A program made the position numbers and the translations under genes. From Mesorhizobium sp. (GTDB lineage: Bacteria > Pseudomonadota > Alphaproteobacteria > Rhizobiales > Rhizobiaceae), in contig SAQL01000007.1 of NCBI GenBank assembly GCA_004020645.1, positions 124,001-188,000 on the forward strand: 64,000 bases of DNA, read 5' to 3'. Position 1 is the stretch's first letter. Each line of letters opens with the position of its first letter. The notes below the pieces were generated by a model. It did not search any database. It had not been told where the DNA came from and saw nothing but the letters and a program-made list of their open reading frames with translations. Of the stretch, positions 1 to 9,496 are shown piece by piece.

Positions 1-69
1 CAGGCTCGGTATCGGTCTCGCCGCGCAGGACGACGACGCTGTGCTCAACATTCGTGTTGGTATACCGCC

Positions 70-2451
70 TCAGGTGTTTGCCTTCGTCCGCGCTTCCGAT
101 TTTTCCAGATAGTAGCTCGAATATCTGTCGAAGAATTTTTCCGAGCCGCCGATCGATCCATACTTCGCCAGCTTCTTCAAATCGACTTTGTTCAAGACGA
201 CGCCGACGATCTTGTTGGCGATATAGGATTCCGAGCTCAGTATGGATTGCACCATCGCGCGCGGCGTGCGCCCCCACTCGGTCACGAGCACGAAGCCGTC
301 GGCAAGCGGGGCAAAGGCCTTGGCATCGACCACCGGTCCGAGCGGCGGCAGGTCGACAATGATGTATTCGAAGGTTTCCTTGGCGTTGTCGATGAAACGC
401 CGCATTCCGGCCGACGACAGAAGCTCGCTAGTGTGCGAGAAATGACCGCGCGGGACGGCCGGGACGATCGCCAGCTTCGTCTGCCGGTCGATCTTGCCGA
501 CGGACTGCCAGGTCTGCCCACTCACCACCGCTTCCATAAGGCCTTGCTCGGCCTCCATGCCAAGGCTGCGGCTGAGGCCGGGGTTGCGCAGGTCGCCGTC
601 CACCAGCAGGGTTTTCGACCCGTTGGCGGCAAGCAATCCGGCCAGATTCGCCGCCACGGTCGACTTGCCCTCGCCGGGGAGGACCGAGACTACGCCAATG
701 ACCCGGCTGCCTTGCCCTTCCATCACGACGTCGAAGGCAATCTTGGCGCTGCGGAGCGTTTCGGCAAACATCGATGCTGGAGCGTCGATGCTCACCCGCA
801 TGCGCGCGCGCCTTTCAGCGGCCGACGGTGATTGAGCGGTTTTGGCGTCCGCCTGACCGTCATCGCGCCTGTCGTCCCTGACGACCTTGCTGCCGATGAT
901 CGGCAGGTAGCCGAGGAATTTGAGGCCAACGCGATCGCGAACGTCTTCGCCGGTCCTGAAGAACCGTTCCCTGAATTCATTCAGGCCGCCAACCCCGGCT
1001 CCCATCATCACGCCAAGCACAAGCGAAAGTCCCAGCACTATGGACATGCGCGGGGTTGCCGCGGACTTCGGCAGCGTCGCGTCGGAGATGACGCGGATCT
1101 TGCCGACCGGGAAGGATTGCTGCTGGGACGCTTCCTCGTAGCGGCCAAGGAACGTCTGATAGAGCGTCGAGAGCGCGGTTGCCTTCTGCTCCAATTCGCG
1201 CAGCTTGACCTGCGACTGGTTGTCGATGGAACTCTTGCCAGCCGCTAACGCGACATTTGCGCGGAGCGCCGTCTCGCGTGCGAGAGCGACTTCGTATTCG
1301 TTGCGGTAGCTTTCGGTCAATTGCTTCAGCTCGCCGAAAATCTGCGCCGAAATGTCGGCCTTTTCCTTGGCAAGTGCGACCGCCTGGGGATGCTCAGCCC
1401 CGAAATTGGCTTCGATATCCTGCTGCCGCTTGGCGACAGTGAGATAGCGGGTCTTGAGCGTTGATATGACCGAGTTGCTCGGCTGGTCGGCGGATATGGC
1501 GGCGTCCCTGAATGCGTTGTCCGAACCGCTTTCGACGATCGACTTGTATTGCTGGTAGCGGGCGCTGGCGCGGGCGGTATCGGCCTGCGCCTCGATGAGC
1601 TGGCCATTGAGGTCCGACAGTTGCTTGTCACTGATCAACTGGCCGTCATCGACGGCCAGCCCATGTTCGGCCCTGAACTTCTCGACGGCGAGCGCCGCTG
1701 CCTGGGAACTTTCGCGAAGCTCCGTCAGCCGGCCCTGCAGCCAGACCGCCGCCCGCTCGGTCGCATCAAAGCTCGCATCGAGCTGATCCGCGAGATAGGC
1801 TTCGGCATAGGCTTTGGTGACCGAGGTCGCAAGTGCGGGGTCCGTCGCCTGGTAGGCGATGGAGATCACATAGCTTCGACCGATGCGCTCGGCTTGCACC
1901 TCGTTCTGCAGTTTGAGGATTGCGTAATCGCGGCGTGACGAGGCAATCATCGCGTCTCGCGTTGCCGGATCAAGCTGAGTAACGTCGGTAGTACCCACGG
2001 CGGGACTGGGACGGAAATACCGGACCACGCCGCGCACAAAATCGGCAGCTTTCGACACGGCCGACGTCGGAGGGTCCATGAAAGCGTCGTTCTGATCGAG
2101 CTTCTGCTTGTCGACGACCACCGCCGCCAGCCTCGCCGAGTGGAGAATTTCAATCTGGCTGAGAATGGCGGAGTCGGTCTGCATGCTCACCGACGCCGCC
2201 GAGACCTCATCAACGACCTTGTTCAAGCCTTCGTCGATCAGCACGCGGCTCATTGCCATGTAGGTGGGAGGCGTGGTCTGCAAATAGAGCACGCCCAGAA
2301 AAAGTCCGATGGCGGCGCATGCCGCAACAACCTTTGCCTGCCTTGCTGCCATGCCGAGCAAGCGCTCGACATCGATAAAGTCTTCGGCGCTGACTGCGTC
2401 CGAACTCGGCAATGGCTTCCTCTTGTCGAGAGGAAAATTGGCATAATTCAT
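70..2451 (-). CDS. exoP: ExoP-like polysaccharide co-polymerase / BY-kinase
   Basis: This inner-membrane protein of 793 residues should control EPS chain length and export. It has an N-terminal Wzz-type region with a membrane segment near residues 35-55, a long periplasmic coiled region, and a second membrane segment near residue 470. A cytoplasmic bacterial tyrosine kinase domain follows, with Walker A (LPGEGKST, about 591-598), Walker A' (LLVDGDLR, about 615) and Walker B (IIVDLPP, about 697). The tail carries tyrosines at about 764, 777, 780 and 781, the expected autophosphorylation cluster. Length and domain order match ExoP of succinoglycan producers. It is the last gene of the exoL-A-M-O-N-P run. 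The ATG at 2451 has only a weak ribosome binding site. Confidence 0.93.
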   Translation of the reverse strand: MNYANFPLDKRKPLPSSDAVSAEDFIDVERLLGMAARQAKVVAACAAIGLFLGVLYLQTTPPTYMAMSRVLIDEGLNKVVDEVSAASVSMQTDSAILSQIEILHSARLAAVVVDKQKLDQNDAFMDPPTSAVSKAADFVRGVVRYFRPSPAVGTTDVTQLDPATRDAMIASSRRDYAILKLQNEVQAERIGRSYVISIAYQATDPALATSVTKAYAEAYLADQLDASFDATERAAVWLQGRLTELRESSQAAALAVEKFRAEHGLAVDDGQLISDKQLSDLNGQLIEAQADTARASARYQQYKSIVESGSDNAFRDAAISADQPSNSVISTLKTRYLTVAKRQQDIEANFGAEHPQAVALAKEKADISAQIFGELKQLTESYRNEYEVALARETALRANVALAAGKSSIDNQSQVKLRELEQKATALSTLYQTFLGRYEEASQQQSFPVGKIRVISDATLPKSAATPRMSIVLGLSLVLGVMMGAGVGGLNEFRERFFRTGEDVRDRVGLKFLGYLPIIGSKVVRDDRRDDGQADAKTAQSPSAAERRARMRVSIDAPASMFAETLRSAKIAFDVVMEGQGSRVIGVVSVLPGEGKSTVAANLAGLLAANGSKTLLVDGDLRNPGLSRSLGMEAEQGLMEAVVSGQTWQSVGKIDRQTKLAIVPAVPRGHFSHTSELLSSAGMRRFIDNAKETFEYIIVDLPPLGPVVDAKAFAPLADGFVLVTEWGRTPRAMVQSILSSESYIANKIVGVVLNKVDLKKLAKYGSIGGSEKFFDRYSSYYLEKSEARTKANT

Positions 2452-2477
2452 CTTCGGTCCAATTCTAGTTTGTACCT

Positions 2478-2516
2478 AGAGCGGCGGTCTCTCAAGTCGA
2501 ACTGTGCCGCCGCTCT
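2478..2516. repeat. Inverted repeat between exoN and exoP
   Basis: Perfect 10-bp arms (AGAGCGGCGG at 2478-2487 and CCGCCGCTCT at 2507-2516) flank a 19-nt loop and are followed by ATTTTTG on the plus strand. The T run is on the strand opposite to the flanking genes. The element also begins with the CTAGAGC word that recurs in other repeats here. I therefore read it as a dispersed palindrome that may end plus-strand transcription, not as a terminator for exoN. Confidence 0.6.
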
Positions 2517-2542
2517 ATTTTTGTCGAACATCGGATTTTCCC

Positions 2543-2572
2543 AAACCGGTCTCCACTTTGGGTCCGATGCTC
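2543..2572. repeat. Short dispersed repeat (GGTCCGATGCTC family), copy 1
   Basis: About 30 bp ending in GGTCCGATGCTC closely match 61077-61106 upstream of gyrB. A shorter inverted relative sits at 49745-49764 after rpsA. All copies are intergenic. This is a repeat family common in rhizobial spacers, as I recall it. Confidence 0.55.
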
Positions 2573-2717
2573 AAGTTACAGACGCTAGAGCAAAATCGAG
2601 AGCATCAGCATATATACGACGCAAGCTTCATGCCAGACACCGCGAGACCTGGGCAGCAAAACATATCGGCGTGTCTTGCGTCATCATCCATTTGCTAATG
2701 CTCCCAAATAATGGGCT

Positions 2718-3614
2718 TTATGCGGCTTCCACCCGGCGCTCATGCGACCGGACGAAGTCCTGAAGCATCTCGAAGATCGACCCCTTCATGTCGTCACGCG
2801 CCAGCGCGAATGCGACATTGGCCTGGATGAACCCCTCCTTCGAGCCACAGTCGAACATTCGACCGTTGAAGGGCTGGGCGAAGAAAGCCTGGCTCTGCGC
2901 AAGGCGGACCATGGCGTCGGTCAGCTGAATCTCGTTGCCGGCGCCGCGCTGCTGATTGCCGAGCAGCGCAAAGATCTCGGGCTGCAGGATGTAGCGGCCG
3001 TTGATGTAGTAGTTCGACGGCGCATTGGCCGGAGCCGGCTTTTCGACCATGGCGGTGACCTCGAAACCCGAGCCGACATCCGCGCCGCAGCCGACAATGC
3101 CATATTTGCTGGTCTCGGTCGGGTCGCAGCGCTCGACGGCGATAACGTTTCCACCGGTCTGCGCATAGAGGTCGGTAATTTCGGCGAGACATCCGCGCCC
3201 GCCGAAGGACACCATGTCCGGCAACAGCAATGCAAAAGGCTCATCGCCGATGACCTCCCGGGCGCACCATACCGCATGGCCGAGACCTTGCGGCGACTGC
3301 TGCCGGATGAAGCTCGTCGCACCAGCCACGGGAAGCAGGCTTTCGAGCGCCTGAAGCTGCGCCGTCTTGCCGGTCTGCTCCAAGGTCCCGATCAGTTCGG
3401 GATGCAGATCGAAATAATCCTCAATGACCGCCTTGTTGCGGCCCGTCACGAAGACAATGTGCTCGATGCCGGCTTCGAACGCCTCGTCCACCGCGTATTG
3501 CACGACAGGCCTGTCGACGACCGGCAGCATTTCCTTCGGCATCGATTTGGTCGCCGGCAGGAATCGCGTTCCGAGCCCCGCTACCGGTATGACTGCCTTC
3601 CTGACTTTCTTCAT
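2718..3614 (-). CDS. exoN: UTP-glucose-1-phosphate uridylyltransferase (ExoN/GalU)
   Basis: This cytoplasmic enzyme makes UDP-glucose from UTP and glucose-1-phosphate. It supplies the glucosyltransferases and the UDP-glucose dehydrogenase of the locus. The 298-residue protein has the nucleotidyltransferase signature [12 protein letters not shown] at about residues 13-24, followed by [11 protein letters not shown], which is diagnostic of GalU-type enzymes. The start ATG at 3614 is preceded by AAGGA. It lies between exoO and exoP as in Sinorhizobium meliloti, where exoN is a second galU-type gene. A separate housekeeping galU may exist elsewhere. Confidence 0.93.
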   Translation of the reverse strand: MKKVRKAVIPVAGLGTRFLPATKSMPKEMLPVVDRPVVQYAVDEAFEAGIEHIVFVTGRNKAVIEDYFDLHPELIGTLEQTGKTAQLQALESLLPVAGATSFIRQQSPQGLGHAVWCAREVIGDEPFALLLPDMVSFGGRGCLAEITDLYAQTGGNVIAVERCDPTETSKYGIVGCGADVGSGFEVTAMVEKPAPANAPSNYYINGRYILQPEIFALLGNQQRGAGNEIQLTDAMVRLAQSQAFFAQPFNGRMFDCGSKEGFIQANVAFALARDDMKGSIFEMLQDFVRSHERRVEAA

Positions 3615-3670
3615 TGCATATTCCTTCTGAGGAGATCACTTCAACCTGTCGCAGGCCGCCAAACTGTTTT

Positions 3671-4639
3671 TCAGCTGCCTGCACCCTTCACCTCCCCCGC
3701 ACCCGCGGCAAATTGCGCCGCCACCCTTCGCAGCCGAACGGCGATCGGCATGCCCATATGCCGAACCGCCGCCGGATCGCTGAGCACCGTCCACACCGCC
3801 TTGAGTGGGGATCGGGCCTTGATATGCTGGACCAAACAAAGGAAAGACGCCGCCTTGCGCAGGCTGCGCGTGCGCCTCGCGAAAGCGGCCTCGGCGGCTG
3901 CGTCCATCGAATGGGTCCTGGCGAAAACGAGGTCGGCCTTGCGCATCGCCTCGACGTGATGGAGTTCAAGCACGCGGGAAATGGAGCCGGTCCGGATATG
4001 GTAGACATAGCCGGTCGTCGGCTCGACCACGCATTTGCCGCCCTTGGCCAGAGCACTGGCCAGCAGGATGTAATCTTCGCCGATGATCAGGCCTTCGTCA
4101 TAGCGAAGCCCGTTTTCGCTCAGGAAGCGTCGCTGGAAGATCGGCTTGAGATAGCCGAGATTGAACCTGGATTCGAAGACCACGTTGCCGGCGATATAGT
4201 CCGCCAGCGAGATTTCACCGAGCCCCTCCAGGTAGTCGGCCGGGAACATCGTCTCTTCGGCAACGCCGTCCTCGCGAACGACCTGGAGATTGTCGACCGC
4301 GATCTCGGCGCCCGCTTTCTCCGCACGGTCAATCATGGTGCAGATTCGCCCGGGATAGACGGCGTCGTCGGAATCGAGGACCGCGACCCACCTGCCGCGG
4401 GCAAGTTCAAGGCCGGCATTCCTGGCGCCGCCGGGACCACGGTTTTGCTCAAGTGCGACAACGCGTACGATGTCTTCGGGGTAGGATCGCGCCAGATCGA
4501 GCGTCCGGTCGCGCGACTGGTCGTCGACGACGATGATTTCGACGCTGACATCGCGCTGGGCGATGGCGCTGGCGATCGCCCGCTCGATGGTCAGCTCCGC
4601 ATTGTAGGCGGCAATGACAAAGGTGACGTCAGGCTGCAT
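3671..4639 (-). CDS. exoO: ExoO-like family 2 glycosyltransferase
   Basis: This is a GT2 (GT-A fold) glucosyltransferase that should add one glucose to the lipid-linked EPS repeat unit on the cytoplasmic face. The N-terminus reads VTFVIAAYNAE, then VVDDQSRDRT and the acceptor/metal motif LDSDD near residue 100. I chose the ATG at 4639, which overlaps the end of exoM by 11 bp; upstream in-frame codons lie inside exoM. The assignment rests on its position between exoM and exoN and on the motif LGYLKPIF followed by GEDY, which is shared with the second ExoO-like gene at 16910-17923. The linkage formed cannot be told from sequence. Confidence 0.85.
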   Translation of the reverse strand: MQPDVTFVIAAYNAELTIERAIASAIAQRDVSVEIIVVDDQSRDRTLDLARSYPEDIVRVVALEQNRGPGGARNAGLELARGRWVAVLDSDDAVYPGRICTMIDRAEKAGAEIAVDNLQVVREDGVAEETMFPADYLEGLGEISLADYIAGNVVFESRFNLGYLKPIFQRRFLSENGLRYDEGLIIGEDYILLASALAKGGKCVVEPTTGYVYHIRTGSISRVLELHHVEAMRKADLVFARTHSMDAAAEAAFARRTRSLRKAASFLCLVQHIKARSPLKAVWTVLSDPAAVRHMGMPIAVRLRRVAAQFAAGAGEVKGAGS

Positions 4640-5582
4640 GCTTGCCCCCTTCCTGCGGCGAGGGCAGGCCGTACTGGCGGATTTCACGCACACCAACGAG
4701 ACCGCTCACGACGCCGACATGCATGACGCCGCGAAGCACGCTGCGGTTCCTGCGCACGGGATTGATGGCGACCGGGATTGCCGATGCGAAACAAAAGACC
4801 GCCTTTGCCGAGGCAAGACCAACTTGCCTCACCAGCGCGAGCCCATTCGCGTCGCGCCCCAGAAGGTGCCCATGCGTTTGCCCGGCGCGGAACCGGCGGC
4901 GGCTGAGCCAGTCGAATGCGGCCCTGGCGCGCGGCACCACTTCGTCGACCCAGGCCTGCGGCGAAAAGGCGATGCGGCCGCCGGCCTTGACCATGTGATC
5001 GAAGAATTCGGTGTCCTCGCCGCCGGTCTGACCACGCGCCAGGCTGAACCGTCGGCCGCGGAGGCAGTCGGCGCCCATCCTGAGCAGGACATTGCAGGTA
5101 TAGCCGGTGCGGATCTCGCCGCGCACCCAGACGGGCAGGGTCGAGTGAAAATCGCCGCGGCGCATCCAGTCGGGCGCGTCCGGCCGATAGCGCGCCCGCA
5201 CCGGCCCGAGCACGGCGGCGGCGCCACTCACCTCCGCCGTCGCCACCAGTTCGGCGAGCCATCTGGACGATGCCGTTTCGTCGTCGTCGAGGAAGGCGAC
5301 GAAATCCGACGTGCTGGCGTCGAGGCAGGCGTTGCGGGCGATCGAGATGTTGCGCGCCGGGCAATGATGATAGCTGATCGGCAACTTCAACGTCTCCGCC
5401 AACGTCGCCACCAGCAGCTCTGCCGTCGGGCCGTCATCGTTATCGGCCACGATGACGCGGATGTCGTATCCCGAAGGCACGTCAAGGGCGGCTATCGAGC
5501 GAAGCGTGTCGGCAAGCTCCGGCCGCCGAAAGGTGCAGACGCAGATATCGATGCTGCGGTTTTTTTCGGCCACACCCATCAC
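4629..5582 (-). CDS. exoM: ExoM-like family 2 glycosyltransferase
   Basis: The 317-residue GT2 enzyme is expected to transfer glucose to the growing EPS repeat unit. It shows IDICVCTFRRPE at residues 10-21, VIVADNDDG (about 48-56) and the DxD motif FLDDDE (about 96-101). The ATG at 5582 overlaps the exoA stop by 4 bp (ATGA), so the two genes are translationally coupled. Name and order follow the exoA-exoM-exoO arrangement of succinoglycan loci. Confidence 0.87.
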   Translation of the reverse strand: MMGVAEKNRSIDICVCTFRRPELADTLRSIAALDVPSGYDIRVIVADNDDGPTAELLVATLAETLKLPISYHHCPARNISIARNACLDASTSDFVAFLDDDETASSRWLAELVATAEVSGAAAVLGPVRARYRPDAPDWMRRGDFHSTLPVWVRGEIRTGYTCNVLLRMGADCLRGRRFSLARGQTGGEDTEFFDHMVKAGGRIAFSPQAWVDEVVPRARAAFDWLSRRRFRAGQTHGHLLGRDANGLALVRQVGLASAKAVFCFASAIPVAINPVRRNRSVLRGVMHVGVVSGLVGVREIRQYGLPSPQEGGKHAA

Positions 5583-6598
5583 GCCACCCTACGCTGTGAT
5601 CGGGGTCCAAGCAGTTGCAGCCAGAAGCCGACGGACCAGCCGAAATGCATGACCATCGCCGAAATCCCGGCAAGCGCACTGTCCGGAGTGCGCTGGCTGA
5701 TGGCGGTCCACGCGCCATAGCCGAGGCAGACCGACGCCCACACCAGCAGCGGCGTGATCGCCAGCCAATGCACGAAGGAAAAAGCCGCGAGAAGGACGAC
5801 TGGGAACACCAGAAGCGGCACCATCTGCCGGACCTTCGGTATCATGCGGTGCTTGAGAATGTTCTTTGCCCGGCCGCGGCCATAGCCGAGATACTGGAAA
5901 TAGAGGTCGGCGAGCGACGAGCGCGGGTAATAGATCATTTGCGTCTTGCCGCTCATCCAGATCCGGTAACCGGCCTTGCGCAGCCGGTAGTCGAGTTCCG
6001 CATCCTCGTTGTGGCTGAACGTCTCGTCATAGCCGCCCACCGCCTTGAAGGCCGATATTCGCATCAGCGCATGGTGGCCGTGATCGACCCACTCTCCCAC
6101 CGAGAGATGCCGGTGCTTGGAGCCGCCAGTGCCGAGCTTGGAATTCTGTGCAGCCGCCACCGCTTTCTGCACCATACCGCTGCCGCTGGTCAGCATGGAG
6201 ACGACGACCGAATCCGCGCCGGTGATCCGCGCCTCCTCGACCAGCCGATCGCAATAATCCGGGGGATAGCCGCCATGCGCGTCGATGCGAATGACATATT
6301 CAGCGCCTTCGCCATAACTGGCCACGGCGAGATTGATCGCCGCACTCTGGAGGCGCTTTTCGTTATGAAGAAGGATGATCCGCGGATCCTTCCCGGCGAT
6401 CTCCTCGACGATCGCCCTTGTGCCGTCCGTGCTGCCGCCATCGGCAATGATGATCCGGGCACCGAGCCTCTCGGCCGCCGGGCGAAGCTCATGAACGAGC
6501 GCGCCGATGTGAGCCGCTTCGTTCAGGCACGGAATCACGATCAGGCCGGACGGGAGAATTTTGGTCTGCATCATCGGCCCATGTCCATCCAACGCCAT
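5579..6598 (-). CDS. exoA: ExoA-like family 2 glycosyltransferase with C-terminal membrane segments
   Basis: ExoA adds the first glucose, in beta-1,3 linkage, to lipid-linked galactose in succinoglycan synthesis. The N-terminus carries VIPCLNEAAHIG and ADGGSTDGT, then RIDAHGGYP as the DxD-type motif, and EDAELDYRLRKAGY for the acceptor region. At least two hydrophobic segments lie near the C-terminus, anchoring the enzyme in the membrane. I chose the ATG at 6598, two bases after the exoL stop; in-frame codons upstream lie within exoL, and a later MM pair is also possible. Confidence 0.88.
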   Translation of the reverse strand: MALDGHGPMMQTKILPSGLIVIPCLNEAAHIGALVHELRPAAERLGARIIIADGGSTDGTRAIVEEIAGKDPRIILLHNEKRLQSAAINLAVASYGEGAEYVIRIDAHGGYPPDYCDRLVEEARITGADSVVVSMLTSGSGMVQKAVAAAQNSKLGTGGSKHRHLSVGEWVDHGHHALMRISAFKAVGGYDETFSHNEDAELDYRLRKAGYRIWMSGKTQMIYYPRSSLADLYFQYLGYGRGRAKNILKHRMIPKVRQMVPLLVFPVVLLAAFSFVHWLAITPLLVWASVCLGYGAWTAISQRTPDSALAGISAMVMHFGWSVGFWLQLLGPRSQRRVA

Positions 6599-6599
6599 C

Positions 6600-7772
6600 C
6601 TAAGCCAGTGCCTTGGCAGCATATGAATCGGGCACGGCCGTCAACCCGCGAAGCTTCTCGACGAGCGCCCGGCAATCGCTGCGGTCGTGGCTCCAGGTTC
6701 GCGGATTGCGGGCAAGAACACGCGCCCGCAATTTCCCGAAACGATGCTCCTCCAGTTCGCCCAGGGCGGCTTCGAGTGCCTCGGGAGTGGCTTGAGGCAA
6801 AAGAACGCCGATCCCCTGCCGGTCGAGGAACCGGCCAGTTTCGGTGTTGCCCATCGAGATCGGCACGGCGCCGAAGCGGCAGCCCTCGTAGAGGCGGTTG
6901 GGCAGCAGCCATTCGGAATTCAGCCCATGCTCGAAGAAATCGATGGCCCAGGAAAAATGGACCTCACGGTAGATCGTAGCCATGTCCTCGGGATTCCGAT
7001 AGGGCCCGCCGAACGAGAGCCAGGGCTCGGATTCAACAAAACCGTGAAAATCCGGAAATTCGGAAAGCGCCGGACGGCCTCTGAGGATGATTTCGAAGCG
7101 GCCCTCGAGCCGTCGGGAAAATTCGGCCAGAAGCTCCAGGGAGCGGCGGCATCGGAGTGCGCCGAACCAGCCGATCCGCCAAGGCGGAGGGATGGGGGCC
7201 TCCACCGCTGTGCGATCATCCAGCGAAACCGCGGCAAGCTCGAAATATTTGTTTTCGAGCAGTTCGACCGGCGCAGCAATCTGCCCGAATGGCTTGAAGT
7301 AATTGGCGATGAAGGCCGGCGAACTAGTGACCAGCAGCTTTACATCCCTGGCCAGATAGCGTTCCGCGCCGCGCATGGCCCTGCCCAGAAAGTCGTCGCG
7401 AAGCATCAGACGATGGATGTCGAGACACTCATAGACGATCGGCACCGTTGCCTGGAACGCCGATCTGGCACGCCGGGCAAGCGCCAGCATTTCCAGATTG
7501 CGTGCGACGATGAGGTCGGGTCTTGGCATCGAACCTAGTTTCGAACCGATCGAGACCGCCGCCTTTGTGACTGCTGCCAGACGCTGGGCGAATCGGCCGT
7601 CGCGCGTCGCGCCAAGATCGATCGGCCGCAAGCCCTCGACATCGGCGATCGGGCTTACAGTCCGACGGAAGCCCGCCAGTGTGACCTGGGCGCCGCCTGC
7701 CTTGAGCATTATGATCCGCCGGCGCACTGCCGGATCGGAGACGTCGTGTACCAAGTACAAGACATGCAGCAT
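6600..7772 (-). CDS. exoL: ExoL-like glycosyltransferase
   Basis: ExoL adds the second glucose of the succinoglycan repeat. This protein of about 390 residues opens with VLYLVHDVSDPAVRRR and a GT4/GT-B style layout, with ESEPWL and the donor-site region EHGLNSEWLLPNR in the C-terminal half. The ATG at 7772 has no clear ribosome binding site. A GTG at 7796 would add eight residues and is an alternative. It is the first gene of the six-gene exoL-A-M-O-N-P run. Its upstream region is shared with the divergent flippase gene and holds two copies of the EPS-locus motif. Confidence 0.85.
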   Translation of the reverse strand: MLHVLYLVHDVSDPAVRRRIIMLKAGGAQVTLAGFRRTVSPIADVEGLRPIDLGATRDGRFAQRLAAVTKAAVSIGSKLGSMPRPDLIVARNLEMLALARRARSAFQATVPIVYECLDIHRLMLRDDFLGRAMRGAERYLARDVKLLVTSSPAFIANYFKPFGQIAAPVELLENKYFELAAVSLDDRTAVEAPIPPPWRIGWFGALRCRRSLELLAEFSRRLEGRFEIILRGRPALSEFPDFHGFVESEPWLSFGGPYRNPEDMATIYREVHFSWAIDFFEHGLNSEWLLPNRLYEGCRFGAVPISMGNTETGRFLDRQGIGVLLPQATPEALEAALGELEEHRFGKLRARVLARNPRTWSHDRSDCRALVEKLRGLTAVPDSYAAKALA

Positions 7773-7901
7773 GAAAACTCGACCGCTGTTGGCCACCCGG
7801 AAAAAACCCTAGTACAGCTCTTGCTGCATCGCAACATTTTTGGTGCAGCGAGGCAGAAATCCATGTTTTTTGTTGCGCTGCAAAATTAATGCCGTAGTTT
7901 G
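7773..7901. promoter_or_regulatory. Divergent exoL / flippase promoter region with paired motif
   Basis: This AT-rich 129-bp spacer separates two divergent genes. It holds TTGCTGCATCGCAACA at 7821-7836 and the oppositely oriented relative TGTTGCGCTGCAAA at 7871-7884, 34 bp apart. The first word recurs upstream of the coiled-coil/exoK genes and of exoY. The placement suggests an operator pair serving both promoters; the regulator is not known. Confidence 0.5.
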
Positions 7902-9458
7902 ATGGTGGCATCGGGCATGGGTCGGATATTGGGACCGGCACAAAAATCAGGAATCCTGAATTTGCAAGCCAATGCATTCGATCCGCCAGAGGGCTCTCTC
8001 CGCAGATCGGTCGGACGCGGCGCTATCGTCACGGCTTTGGCGCAATCGGTGCGGGTTGCGACGCAGGTCGCCTCCGTCATCGTGCTGTCGCGCCTGCTGT
8101 CGCCGCACGACTTCGGTGTGGTGGCAATGTGTGCGCCGGTGCTTGCCTTCATCGCGCTGTTCCAGGACTTCGGCCTAACCCAGGCGACGATCCAGAAAAG
8201 CGGAATCAAGCATGAAGAGATCAATTACCTCTTCTGGATCAATGTCGCGGTCAGCGTGCTACTCGCTTGCGTGCTCGCCGGCGCGGCGCCTCTGGTCGCC
8301 GCCTTCTACGGCGAGCCGCGGGTGGCAGATCTGGTGGCCGCGCTTGGGCTGCAGATCATAGCCTATGGGCTCGGCGCCCAGCATCTGGCGCTGCTGACAC
8401 GCCGCATGCAGTTCGCCCGCCTGGCCATCATCGACGTCGCGAGTGCCATCGCCGGCCTCGTCGTGTCGATCGCCTGGACTTTCATCGACCGTTCCTACTG
8501 GGCGCTTTTTGCTGGCACGCTGACAGCAGCCGTGCTGCCCACGATTTGCTTCTGGGCAAGCTCGCGATGGCGCCCCAGCCTGCCGCGCAAGGTTAGCGGC
8601 ATCAGCGAGCTGATCAATTTCGGCGCCGGCATCACAGGATTCAACTTCGCCAACTTCTTTGCCCGAAATCTCGACAATGTGCTGATCGGAAAATACTGGG
8701 GCGAAGCGCAGCTTGGGCTCTATGACCGCGCCTACAAGCTGCTCCTGTTTCCGCTGAGCCAGATCACCAACCCGCTGTCGAAGGTCATGGTGCCGGCTCT
8801 TTCCAGGCTGAAGGACGAGCCGGACCGCTACCGCAGCGCCTATCTCCGCGTCATGCCGCTGATCTTGCTGGTTGCACTTCCAGGTGTCGCCTTCGCCACC
8901 GCCATGGCCGACGTGCTGATACCGTTCGTGCTCGGCGAGCAGTGGCGGCAGAGTTCCAGCATCTTCCTGGCGCTCGGTTTTGCCGGACTGCTGCAGCCGC
9001 TCAACAACCCGGCGGGATGGCTTTTCATCAGCCAGGGCCGCTCGGGCGATTTTATGCGCTGGGGCATCATAACAGCCTTGACCTCGGTGCTGGCCTTCAT
9101 CGTCGGCCTGCCCTATGGCGCGCTGGGCGTGGCGATCGCCTATGCAGTCAGCGAGTATCTCAGAACGCCTTTCCTGTGGCTCTATATCGGCAAGACCGGG
9201 CCGCTGCGGGCAAGCCATATTCTTCGCGCGGCAACGCCCTTCGTGCTTGGTGCACATCTGGCGCTTGCCGCCATCTGGTTCGCCAAGCCGCTGCTGCCGC
9301 AACAGCACATCCTCGCCATGGCGAGCGCGGTGGTGCTATCCTACATGATCACCATCGTGGTCGCCCTAGCGTTTGCTTCCGGCCGCGAGGCGTTGCGGGA
9401 GGCACTGAGGCTCCTGCCGGCACGCGCGCCCACGGCGGCACCAAGTGAGGCGAAGTAA
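7902..9458 (+). CDS. exoT: Wzx/ExoT-type polysaccharide flippase
   Basis: The protein of about 518 residues is a multi-helix membrane protein of the MOP/PST exporter superfamily. It should flip the lipid-linked EPS repeat unit to the periplasm. It has 12 to 14 hydrophobic segments and the family landmarks LSRLLSPHDFGVVAM near residue 60, FGLTQATIQK, and NLDNVLIGKYWG near 262. Start choice: ATG at 7902, with a second ATG at 7917; the TTG at 7899 is less likely. It is transcribed away from exoL. The exoT name is by function and context, since several Wzx paralogues occur in rhizobia. Confidence 0.82.
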   Translation: MVASGMGRILGPAQKSGILNLQANAFDPPEGSLRRSVGRGAIVTALAQSVRVATQVASVIVLSRLLSPHDFGVVAMCAPVLAFIALFQDFGLTQATIQKSGIKHEEINYLFWINVAVSVLLACVLAGAAPLVAAFYGEPRVADLVAALGLQIIAYGLGAQHLALLTRRMQFARLAIIDVASAIAGLVVSIAWTFIDRSYWALFAGTLTAAVLPTICFWASSRWRPSLPRKVSGISELINFGAGITGFNFANFFARNLDNVLIGKYWGEAQLGLYDRAYKLLLFPLSQITNPLSKVMVPALSRLKDEPDRYRSAYLRVMPLILLVALPGVAFATAMADVLIPFVLGEQWRQSSSIFLALGFAGLLQPLNNPAGWLFISQGRSGDFMRWGIITALTSVLAFIVGLPYGALGVAIAYAVSEYLRTPFLWLYIGKTGPLRASHILRAATPFVLGAHLALAAIWFAKPLLPQQHILAMASAVVLSYMITIVVALAFASGREALREALRLLPARAPTAAPSEAK

Positions 9459-9496
9459 CTTGCACGGACATCCATACGAGGACCAGGCCTGATCCC

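Noticed and set aside
1..69. Possible start of a further minus-strand gene after exoP
   Set aside because: Only 69 bp are present. An ATG exists on the minus strand near 45, but the fragment is too short to support a call.
2478..2516. Strong hairpin read as a terminator of exoN
   Set aside because: The T run is on the opposite strand and the arm starts with a word found in other repeats, so a dispersed palindrome is more likely.
2742..3959. A 405-codon plus-strand frame opposite exoN and exoO
   Set aside because: It is a mirror of high-GC coding sequence on the other strand; exoN and exoO have clear motifs.
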